Below are positions 1 through 4,635 of a DNA stretch of 7,925 nt, in pieces. Position 1 is the stretch's first letter, and the number at the start of each line of letters is the position of its first letter. Below the pieces are notes generated by a model. The model saw nothing but the letters and a program-made list of their open reading frames with translations, did not search any database and was not told the DNA's origin. The translations under genes and the position numbers were made by a program. Origin of the DNA: Spirochaetaceae bacterium (GTDB lineage Bacteria; Spirochaetota; Spirochaetia; Treponematales; Breznakiellaceae); the NCBI GenBank assembly GCA_031257075.1, contig JAIRPM010000168.1, positions 1 through 7,925 on the forward strand. The letters run 5' to 3'.

Positions 1-177
1 AAATTCACCAAGGAAGCGGAGAAGGACACCAAGTACATAGCCGGCTTAGAGGCAAAACTTGCCAACGAAAAGTTTGTTCAGAACGCGCCGCCGGAACTGG
101 TCGCGCAGGAACGCGAAAAATTAACGCAGGCAAAGGAACGTACCGACAAATTACGCGCATGGCTGCAAACTTTATAG
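1..177 (+). CDS. valS: Valyl-tRNA synthetase, C-terminal end (5' part outside the window)
   Basis: The window opens inside a reading frame that encodes 58 residues and stops at TAG (175-177). The fragment is charged and helical. It contains NEKFVQNAPPELV followed by an AQEREKL segment, the usual signature of the C-terminal coiled-coil arm of bacterial valyl-tRNA synthetase. In that family the arm packs against tRNA-Val and helps hold it during aminoacylation; the catalytic and editing domains lie upstream, outside the window. The enzyme charges tRNA-Val with valine in the cytoplasm and is essential. It ends 32 bp before the stop of a convergent lipoprotein gene, with no clear terminator between them. 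The assignment rests on this short motif alone, but the motif is quite specific. Confidence 0.85.
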   Translation, partial: KFTKEAEKDTKYIAGLEAKLANEKFVQNAPPELVAQEREKLTQAKERTDKLRAWLQTL

Positions 178-209
178 AGAATTAACGCTTTCCCCGGAAT
201 GACGGCGCG

Positions 210-863
210 CTATTCCCATACCATAGTTTCGAGTACTGCGGAAGTACAGTTATCGGTATGTATGCCTAATATAAGCATGGGCAGCCAAGTCAGAATTGGC
301 GGCGGCACCAGCGCCATCCACAAATGATGATACCACGGCAAATCTCTTACGCTGGCAGGACCAAAAAAGGTATACCTTTTATTCAGCCTGTCTAAAATGC
401 TTTGTGTTGTGCGCAAAAGATTCAAGGACGCGCCGCCTTTACGGCTGTGATGTTCTACAACTTCCCACGGATTTCCAGAGGATGACTCTAAAAAGAGATT
501 GTACGATTCCACATCGGAATAAGCGTCCAGCATCCATGTTCCGTTTAGTTTAGAGCCTTTGGGCGTAGCGGTAAAAACAAGCGTATGTTCCATTTTTTTA
601 TCTTTATAGAAGACATAAAAACTATGCGATACAAAAATATTCTTTTTGGTTGTTACCGAATACGCCTTTCGTTCGTACGCCTTAACCTCGCGCCCGTCCG
701 GTGAAGCTAAAACGGTCTGTAGGTATTCTTTTACTTTTAATGGATTGTCCGGGTCGCCTCGCGCCACGTTTTCCGGCAGTATATTTAAGTCATTCGCGGC
801 TTTCATCGAGGCGCAGCCGGCAAGAAACACTGCCGGAAAAAAGATGAGAACTCGTGTTTTCAT
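210..863 (-). CDS. Putative lipoprotein, unknown function
   Basis: A 217-residue protein with a clear lipoprotein signal: positive Met-Lys-Thr-Arg start, hydrophobic core, and lipobox LAGC with the lipidated cysteine at residue 17. The mature protein should be tethered to a membrane facing the periplasm or cell surface. I do not recognise a domain. The middle contains a stretch with alternating hydrophobic residues (about 70-115, including SHSFYVFYKDKK and HTLVFTATP) that could be beta-strand. Near the C-terminus (about 180-203) is a hydrophobic, proline-rich segment, LWMALVPPPILTWLPMLIL, unusual in a soluble lipoprotein and possibly membrane-associated. It begins 15 bp after the stop of the exported-protein gene at 879-1310, so the two are probably one operon. 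No clear Shine-Dalgarno precedes the ATG. Being a gene is well supported; its function is unknown. Confidence 0.8.
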   Translation of the reverse strand: MKTRVLIFFPAVFLAGCASMKAANDLNILPENVARGDPDNPLKVKEYLQTVLASPDGREVKAYERKAYSVTTKKNIFVSHSFYVFYKDKKMEHTLVFTATPKGSKLNGTWMLDAYSDVESYNLFLESSSGNPWEVVEHHSRKGGASLNLLRTTQSILDRLNKRYTFFGPASVRDLPWYHHLWMALVPPPILTWLPMLILGIHTDNCTSAVLETMVWE

Positions 864-878
864 TTGCCGGTATGCCGC

Positions 879-1310
879 TCAAAAATTAACGATGATTTCA
901 AACCAAACGCCGACCGAGCCGCTCAGGCTGTTAATGTTAAGCCCCGTTCCGCCTGTGTACGGCAATGCGTAGGTAAATGTGAACGGAAATGTCATTTCGA
1001 GCCCGCCGAATTTGCCGGAAGGCGGCGCCATAGCAATGTGAAATTTGCCTTCGATGGGAATGGCAAACGCAAGGTTGGGCGATATTGCGTCTATGGGCTT
1101 GTCAACATACTTTCCCTTATCTCCCCCTTCTTTTTCGAGTTGCCAATAACTTGACCCTTTGACAAAATCCGCGCCCGCTTGCAAAGTCGGACCGCCGCGC
1201 AATTCAAGATAGGGGCGCGGCCTCCCGCCGCCAGCCGCATCCTGTGCAAAAGCGCCCATTACGGATATACAGAAAACGCATACCCCCATCAAAACCTTCT
1301 TGTTTGCCAT
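879..1310 (-). CDS. Secreted protein, possibly outer-membrane or periplasmic, unknown function
   Basis: A 143-residue protein with a standard Sec signal peptide: a lysine pair at residues 4-5, a hydrophobic core, and a likely cleavage after AFA at residue 22. The mature part is glycine-rich with alternating polar and hydrophobic residues (YLELRGGPTLQAG, LAFAIPIEGKFHIAM, MTFPFTFTYALPY, VGVWFEIIVNF). It ends in phenylalanine, as many outer-membrane barrels do. At this length it could form a small barrel or beta-sandwich; that is inference from pattern only. The start is supported by the best ribosome binding site in the window, AGGAGG (plus-strand 1317-1322), 6 bp before the ATG. It is the first gene of a likely operon with the lipoprotein at 210-863 and is transcribed divergently from the XRE repressor, which may control it. 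Confidence 0.82.
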   Translation of the reverse strand: MANKKVLMGVCVFCISVMGAFAQDAAGGGRPRPYLELRGGPTLQAGADFVKGSSYWQLEKEGGDKGKYVDKPIDAISPNLAFAIPIEGKFHIAMAPPSGKFGGLEMTFPFTFTYALPYTGGTGLNINSLSGSVGVWFEIIVNF

Positions 1311-1316
1311 TTTATT

Positions 1317-1322
1317 CCTCCT
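1317..1322 (-). promoter_or_regulatory. Shine-Dalgarno site of the 879-1310 gene
   Basis: AGGAGG read on the minus strand, 6 bp before the ATG at 1310. It is the only full-consensus ribosome binding site seen before any gene in this window and fixes the start of the exported-protein gene. Confidence 0.85.
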
Positions 1323-1400
1323 ATGGTTTGGCAGCCCCGATATCAGAAATTTTGCCCTATATGTCGAATTTTCAATTTTATATTTCTGCTATAAGGGTAA

Positions 1401-1406
1401 TATAAT
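1401..1406 (+). promoter_or_regulatory. Candidate -10 box upstream of the XRE repressor gene
   Basis: A consensus TATAAT hexamer lies 65 bp upstream of the repressor start. The matching -35 position (1378-1383, TTATAT, 17-bp spacer) is a poor match to TTGACA. A weaker hexamer, TAGTAT at 1457-1462, lies only 9 bp before the ATG and would give an almost leaderless transcript. Which is used cannot be decided from sequence. Confidence 0.4.
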
Positions 1407-1409
1407 GTA

Positions 1410-1439
1410 AGCATATCCCCTGTGGTAGAAACAAGTCAA
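1410..1439 (-). promoter_or_regulatory. Candidate promoter of the exported-protein/lipoprotein operon
   Basis: On the minus strand, TTGACT (plus 1434-1439) is followed after 18 bp by TATGCT (plus 1410-1415), a plausible -35/-10 pair. Transcription would start near 1403, leaving a leader of about 90 bases before the ATG at 1310. It overlaps the candidate repressor promoter on the other strand, so the two may compete or share a regulator. Confidence 0.35.
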
Positions 1440-1450
1440 GCGGTATCCCC
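1414..1450. promoter_or_regulatory. Direct repeat TATCCCC, 30 bp apart: candidate operator pair
   Basis: TATCCCC occurs at 1414-1420 and again at 1444-1450, start to start exactly 30 bp, close to three helical turns, so both copies face the same side of the DNA. The first overlaps the spacer and -10 of the minus-strand candidate promoter; the second lies just upstream of its -35. An XRE gene starts 21 bp further on. This is the usual place for an autoregulatory operator, but seven bases are short and chance is possible. Confidence 0.35.
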
Positions 1451-1471
1451 CAATTTTAGTATTTAATAAGT

Positions 1472-1816
1472 ATGGGTTTTAGAGAAAACTTAAAAACCGA
1501 ACTGAATTTTAGCGGGCTTTTGGTAAGGGAACTCGCCGTAAAATCAGGAATAAAAAAGAAAGCGCTGGACAAATATCTTATGGAAAATGGGTCAAACCCC
1601 TCCGCCGCAGCAGCATGCAAAATCGCCGCCGCGCTGGGTGTCTCTGTAGAGTATCTTGTTACCGGCGAAGAAACGACGCTGCCGAAAACTATTTTATCTC
1701 TTGACCTTCATACACGCGAACTTGTCTCCATTTCTACCGGCATGGACTCGCACAGCCGCGGCATGCTTCTCGATATAGCCCGCGTCATCCGCAGAAACGC
1801 GCCGCCCTATTCTTAG
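1472..1816 (+). CDS. XRE-family helix-turn-helix transcriptional regulator
   Basis: A 114-residue cytoplasmic DNA-binding protein. Residues about 5-65 form a Cro/C1-type five-helix domain. The helix-turn-helix covers about 16-37 (LLVRELAVKSGIKKKALDKY), followed by the family's typical NPSAAAACKIAAALGVSVEYL helix pair and the VTGEE linker. The remaining 45 residues are a short C-terminal tail with no peptidase or ligand domain I recognise, so it is probably a simple dimeric repressor. Small XRE proteins of this form are common in treponemes and need not be phage-derived. No Shine-Dalgarno is visible before the ATG. It is divergent from the exported-protein operon and converges on tatD. Its promoter region carries a spaced TATCCCC repeat that could be its operator. 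The last codons and the stop take part in a strong hairpin. Its target is inferred from position only. Confidence 0.87.
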   Translation: MGFRENLKTELNFSGLLVRELAVKSGIKKKALDKYLMENGSNPSAAAACKIAAALGVSVEYLVTGEETTLPKTILSLDLHTRELVSISTGMDSHSRGMLLDIARVIRRNAPPYS

Positions 1817-1824
1817 GGCGGCGC
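1799..1824 (+). terminator. GC-rich stem-loop over the XRE stop codon
   Basis: GCGCCGCCCTA (1799-1809) pairs perfectly with TAGGGCGGCGC (1814-1824) around a 4-base loop: an 11-bp stem that includes the TAG stop. It lacks a U-tract directly after the stem on either strand, so it is not a textbook intrinsic terminator. It may act as a weak terminator or 3' stabilising structure for the repressor mRNA. Its right arm is also the first part of the palindromic repeat that follows, so the two folds exclude each other. Confidence 0.5.
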
Positions 1825-1873
1825 TGATTTCGGACTTTTGCTTTACAAAAATCCGCATTGACTCTAATCAGTG
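1816..1873 (+). repeat. Palindromic intergenic repeat, copy A, carrying a 26-bp hairpin insert
   Basis: GGGCGGCGCTGATT (1816-1829) and CATTGACTCTAATCAGTG (1856-1873) match, in inverted orientation, the element at 2855-2887: 13 of 14 and 18 of 18 bases. Between the two blocks this copy has 26 bases (1830-1855) where the other has one. The insert is itself a hairpin: CGGACTTTTG (1831-1840) pairs with CAAAAATCCG (1846-1855), one mismatch, 5-base loop. The outer arms GCGCTGATT (1821-1829) and AATCAGTGC (1866-1874) also pair, with one G-T pair, so the whole forms a nested palindrome. It fills the gap between the convergent XRE and tatD genes, from the repressor stop codon to 5 bp short of the tatD stop. 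Confidence 0.8.
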
Positions 1874-1878
1874 CTTCT

Positions 1879-2673
1879 TTAGTCTAACGCAAAGAGGGCG
1901 CGGGCATTGGCGGAAATCAGTGTTTTTAGGTTGTCAAGGCTTATTCCGCGAAGTTCCGCCGCAAGACGGTATGTTTCCGCAATCATACCGGGATGGCAGG
2001 GTTTTCCGCGCCATGGTGCCGGGGCAAGAAAAGGGCTGTCGGTTTCCAGAAGGAGACGGCCGGCACTCACCATAGCGCATGCTTCGCGCAAGGGCTGCGC
2101 GTTTTTGAATGTCAGGTTACCGGCAAAAGAAATATAGTATCCCATATCAAGGAAAAGCCGCGCTTCTTCTTTTGTATACGAAAAACAATGAATAACGCCG
2201 CGCACCGCCGGAAAGCGGCGCAGTGTTTCCAATGTCCGCCGCGGCGCTTCCCTCGAATGAATGATAATGGGCAGCGAATATTTTTGGGCCAGAGTCAATT
2301 GCATCTCCAAAAAAGCGGTTTCTTCGGCCGGCTCTTGCGGATTCTCGCGGAAATCAAAACCGCATTCGCCGATAGCCACAATGAGGCCGGGCGGCGCGGA
2401 CGTAAGATTTTTCTCCAAAGCATCGGCATTTTCCTGTATGCGGCAAATTTGGCCGCTATACGGCCAAACCCCCGTCGCAAAACGCACATTAGGATAACGG
2501 GAAAGCGTGGCTATCCGCCCCTCAATATCTCCCGCATCGGTGCCAATATCAAGAATAAAACCAAAACCGCCCCCGGCAAGCGCCTCCGGTAATCCTTCGA
2601 GAGGAACTCCCCTATCCTTAAGATAACTTAAATGCGCATGCGTATCGGTAAAACCAGTGTAATCGCAATTCAT
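1879..2673 (-). CDS. tatD: TatD-family metal-dependent hydrolase (putative DNase)
   Basis: A 264-residue cytoplasmic TIM-barrel hydrolase of normal family length. The metal ligands are in the expected order: the HxH pair at His12 and His14 (TDTHAHLSY), Glu103 (IGECGFDF), His139 (IIIHSREA), His162 (IHCFSY) and Asp212 (LLETDSPF). The family includes 3'-5' exonucleases and nucleases linked to DNA repair and fragmentation; the substrate here is not readable from sequence. The family's usual GVHP motif reads GVWPY at 69-72, with tryptophan in place of histidine. That position is not one of the core ligands, so activity is probably kept. No Shine-Dalgarno precedes the ATG; candidate -10 hexamers lie 9-16 bp upstream, implying a very short leader. 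It is divergent from tRNA-Leu and followed by palindromic repeat copy A, which may help end transcription. Confidence 0.9.
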   Translation of the reverse strand: MNCDYTGFTDTHAHLSYLKDRGVPLEGLPEALAGGGFGFILDIGTDAGDIEGRIATLSRYPNVRFATGVWPYSGQICRIQENADALEKNLTSAPPGLIVAIGECGFDFRENPQEPAEETAFLEMQLTLAQKYSLPIIIHSREAPRRTLETLRRFPAVRGVIHCFSYTKEEARLFLDMGYYISFAGNLTFKNAQPLREACAMVSAGRLLLETDSPFLAPAPWRGKPCHPGMIAETYRLAAELRGISLDNLKTLISANARALFALD

Positions 2674-2674
2674 A

Positions 2675-2703
2675 TTGACATAAGTCTATACTATAAATAG
2701 AAA
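2675..2703 (+). promoter_or_regulatory. Candidate promoter for tRNA-Leu(UAA)
   Basis: A perfect TTGACA (2675-2680) is followed after 17 bp by TAGAAA (2698-2703, four of six matches to TATAAT). It would start a transcript near 2710, about 50 bases before the mature tRNA. The -35 begins 2 bp from the tatD start codon, so the two divergent promoters overlap. TATAGT at 2711-2716 is an alternative -10 but has no good -35. Confidence 0.4.
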
Positions 2704-2759
2704 ACTATGATATAGTTGGATAAGGAAAGATAGAACGCTCAATTGCGGCTGTTTCCTAA

Positions 2760-2842
2760 GCCGGGGTGGTGGAATGGTAGACACCGGGGACTTAAAATCC
2801 CCTCCCAGTAATGGGGTGTGAGTTCGAATCTCATCCCCGGCA
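2760..2842 (+). tRNA. tRNA-Leu (anticodon UAA)
   Basis: An 83-base class II tRNA. The acceptor stem is GCCGGGG (2760-2766) paired with CCCCGGC (2835-2841), then discriminator A at 2842, as expected for leucine. The anticodon stem GGGGA/TCCCC encloses loop CTTAAAA (2791-2797), giving anticodon TAA at 2793-2795, which reads UUA and, by wobble, UUG. A long variable arm (CTCCCAGTAATGGGG region) and the T-loop TTCGAAT are present. The CCA end is not encoded (TAT follows), so it must be added by nucleotidyltransferase. The gene stands alone between tatD and the 2896-3831 gene and is followed 12 bp later by palindromic repeat copy B. Confidence 0.95.
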
Positions 2843-2854
2843 TATCTTGAGCGA

Positions 2855-2887
2855 CACTGATTAGAGTCAATGTAATCAGCGTCGCCC
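2855..2887 (-). repeat. Palindromic intergenic repeat, copy B (inverted relative to copy A)
   Basis: Read on the minus strand this is GGGCGACGCTGATT, one base, then CATTGACTCTAATCAGTG, matching copy A at 31 of 32 aligned bases but without the 26-bp insert. On the plus strand GCGACACTGATT (2851-2862) pairs with AATCAGCGTCGC (2874-2885), a 12-bp stem with one mismatch and an 11-base loop. It lies between tRNA-Leu and the convergent 2896-3831 gene, ending 8 bp from that gene's stop. It could double as a two-way terminator, though neither strand has a U-tract right after the stem. Confidence 0.8.
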
Positions 2888-2895
2888 TTGCCCTT

Positions 2896-3831
2896 TTAGA
2901 ACGAATAGTTCAACAACAAGGCAAGAAAAAGCCGCCAAGGAAGTTGGCGGAACGGGAAAATTTTTATAGCGGCGGGAACGGGATGCCCGGTTTTTTCGCC
3001 GGAACTTTCCAAAACCGCAGGCGGCTGCCCCGCCTGTTTTACTAAGCCCGGCATCAAACTCCATACAGAATCATCGACAGCGGCTTTGATAAAAGCGGGA
3101 AATAGGTACTGGGGGGCCGCGCTAAAAATAACGCATGGCGTTTCCCTCGTCATTTGAACAAAAGAGCCGGCCGAACTTATCAACACCATTGCCGCGGCAT
3201 TCTCCGAAGAGATTCCGCTGGTAAGGCTTATCACACTGTAGTTTCCCGCCCAGCGCGAGTCCCGAAGGCCGTTTTCAACAGCGTTTTTTTGGTCATCCGT
3301 TAAACTTTCCCCCGTAATGACAACAACGGTTTGCGCGGCTTCCTCAGTTTCAGCCTTTGTTTGCGGTTCCCGGGCAAGCTGCCCGGCGATACGGGCAGCC
3401 CGGTAATAGTCAGCCTCCGTCGAAGGCGGCACATAGAGCGCTTTTCCGGTAACAGGACGGGATAAATTCCGCTCTGATAAAATAAGCGTACTTATGCGCT
3501 CATTAGCGTCCGCGTATAAAACCGCCGCCTGCGCGTAACGGTACGGAAAAATAACGCAAAAAGGGTTCTCAAACCGTTCCGTAATAGTTTGGGCAATTAT
3601 GTCGTTATTTTCGGAATCATCAACATAAAAAATTCGGACACGCCGCAGCGTTTTAATCGAATTTTCCAACGCCTGCGCTTTCTCACGCTTTTCTCCATAC
3701 ATAGTGGAAAAATATTTATCATTTACTACAACAATTTCTCTGCGCACGGCCAGCGTTATAACAAGAAGAACAAGGGCAAAGAAAATAGAAAAAAGCGGTA
3801 CGGCTTCATAAAAAAGCCTTTGTGGGTACAT
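2896..3831 (-). CDS. Membrane-anchored protein of unknown function
   Basis: A 311-residue protein with one N-terminal membrane segment (about residues 10-29, AVPLFSIFFALVLLVITLAV) followed by RR. This suggests an inner-membrane anchor or uncleaved signal, with the rest outside the cytoplasm. I do not recognise the family. The soluble part alternates predicted strands and helices: RVRIFYVDDSENNDIIAQTI near 64-83, and VVVITGESLTDDQKNAVENG near 168-187. That rhythm resembles the two lobes of periplasmic-binding folds, but no ligand or partner is implied and I hold this loosely. The C-terminus (about 290-311) is again hydrophobic, LPWRLFLALLLNYSF. A weak GAGAG lies 5 bp before the ATG and a consensus TATAAT lies 21 bp upstream, fully overlapping the -10 of the divergent MotB-like gene. 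Co-regulation with that gene is possible. Confidence 0.72.
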   Translation of the reverse strand: MYPQRLFYEAVPLFSIFFALVLLVITLAVRREIVVVNDKYFSTMYGEKREKAQALENSIKTLRRVRIFYVDDSENNDIIAQTITERFENPFCVIFPYRYAQAAVLYADANERISTLILSERNLSRPVTGKALYVPPSTEADYYRAARIAGQLAREPQTKAETEEAAQTVVVITGESLTDDQKNAVENGLRDSRWAGNYSVISLTSGISSENAAAMVLISSAGSFVQMTRETPCVIFSAAPQYLFPAFIKAAVDDSVWSLMPGLVKQAGQPPAVLESSGEKTGHPVPAAIKIFPFRQLPWRLFLALLLNYSF

Positions 3832-3851
3832 TATTAACTCTCAGTTTCCGA

Positions 3852-3858
3852 TATTATA
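3852..3858. promoter_or_regulatory. Overlapping divergent -10 boxes (bidirectional promoter)
   Basis: The plus strand reads TATTAT at 3852-3857; the minus strand reads TATAAT over 3858-3853. The two hexamers share five base pairs. The plus-strand box ends 7 bp before the MotB-like ATG, so transcription would begin at or next to the start codon. The minus-strand box lies 21 bp before the start of the 2896-3831 gene. No strong -35 is visible in either direction. Confidence 0.5.
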
Positions 3859-3864
3859 TATGAA

Positions 3865-4605
3865 ATGGGCAAAAAGAAAAAGAAGAAAGGCGGCGGCGGC
3901 GGTCCGAGCGGTCAAGAATGGCTTACCACATACTCGGATATGGTTACGCTCGTACTTTGCTTTTTCGCTATCATGTTTAATCCTGACGAAGTTACGCCGA
4001 GTACGGTATCGCAGATAAGCGTATCTTTTCTGGCGCGGGGCATGGGAGCGCAGGCGGGCGGTAATACGCTGTCTATCGGCCGGCTTGCCGAAATGGGCAA
4101 CAACATCCTCTCGCTGCCTTCCACCGACAAAGGCAAATCGCTCGGCACCGCCCTCAAAAAAGCGGTAAGCCTTTTTACGCCGGAAATCAAATCAAAAAAA
4201 ATAAGCGTTACCTCGGACGAGCGCGGCATCATCATAAGCCTTGCTTCCGATGCCTTTTTCGAACCGGCAAGCGCTGTTATCAATATCGAATCAACGCGGG
4301 ATATCCTGCTCAGATTGGGCGCTCTTCTCAATTCACCGGAAGTTGCCGGGCGCAAGTTCCGTGTCGAAGGCCATACAGATACCACGCCTATAGACCCCGC
4401 CGGCCCGTGGGAATCGAACTGGGAACTTTCAACAGCGCGTTCCATTGCCGTACTCAAATATATGCTCGGCGTAGGGGTAGAAGAAAAACGTTTTCAAGTA
4501 GCCGGTTTTGCCGATACAGCGCCGGTAAGCAGCGATGACACCCCGGAAGGCCGCGCCAACAACCGCCGTGTCGATGTAATTATTCTGGACGATGCGCACT
4601 TATAA
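3865..4605 (+). CDS. MotB-like protein with OmpA peptidoglycan-binding domain
   Basis: A 246-residue protein with MotB architecture. A cytoplasmic tail of six lysines and five glycines (residues 3-13) precedes one membrane helix (about 23-42). The segment EWLTTYSDMVTLVLCFF includes Asp25 at the position of the ion-binding aspartate of MotB stators. The C-terminal OmpA domain (about 115-242) shows VEGHTDTTP, the NWELSTARSIAVLKYM helix, and TPEGRANNRRVDVII, the peptidoglycan-binding signature. The family anchors to the cell wall and, with MotA, passes ions to turn the flagellum. No motA is adjacent here; treponemes usually keep the flagellar pair elsewhere, so this may be a paralogue with another partner. 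There is no Shine-Dalgarno; a -10 lies 7 bp before the ATG. It converges on the 4635-5348 gene. Confidence 0.85.
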   Translation: MGKKKKKKGGGGGPSGQEWLTTYSDMVTLVLCFFAIMFNPDEVTPSTVSQISVSFLARGMGAQAGGNTLSIGRLAEMGNNILSLPSTDKGKSLGTALKKAVSLFTPEIKSKKISVTSDERGIIISLASDAFFEPASAVINIESTRDILLRLGALLNSPEVAGRKFRVEGHTDTTPIDPAGPWESNWELSTARSIAVLKYMLGVGVEEKRFQVAGFADTAPVSSDDTPEGRANNRRVDVIILDDAHL

Positions 4606-4635
4606 TCCAAACAGCGCATCTTGCGGCGGCGCTGT
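4591..4635. terminator. Two mutually exclusive stem-loops between convergent genes
   Basis: GATGCGC (4591-4597) can pair with GCGCATC (4614-4620), 7 bp, 16-base loop. Alternatively ACAGCGC (4611-4617) can pair with GCGCTGT (4629-4635), 7 bp, 11-base loop. They share 4614-4617, so only one forms at a time. The second is followed on the minus strand by TTGGATT, a poor U-tract. They cover the stop codons of both convergent genes and may act as a weak two-way terminator. Confidence 0.4.

Noticed and set aside
178..209. Terminator between valS and the convergent lipoprotein gene
   Set aside because: The 32-bp gap shows no convincing stem with a U-tract on either strand.
296..1154. Several plus-strand open frames (296-553, 646-972, 864-1154)
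   Set aside because: They oppose the lipoprotein and exported-protein genes, whose signal peptides, lipobox and ribosome binding site are clear.
1816..1887. Integron attC site, since spirochaete chromosomes can carry integrons
   Set aside because: The palindrome lacks paired GTTRRRY/RYYYAAC core sites in attC arrangement, and the neighbours are not cassette-like.
1993..2592. A 199-codon plus-strand open frame opposite tatD
   Set aside because: The minus strand encodes a TatD protein with every metal ligand in place; the plus frame shows no domain and an unlikely composition.
1856..2872. Attachment sites of an integrated element at tRNA-Leu
   Set aside because: The 18-bp copies are inverted rather than direct, lie outside the tRNA 3' end, and no integrase gene is between them; tatD is a housekeeping gene.
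3912..4457. A 181-codon minus-strand open frame opposite the MotB-like gene
   Set aside because: The plus strand carries the full membrane and OmpA signatures; the antisense frame is a by-product of codon use.
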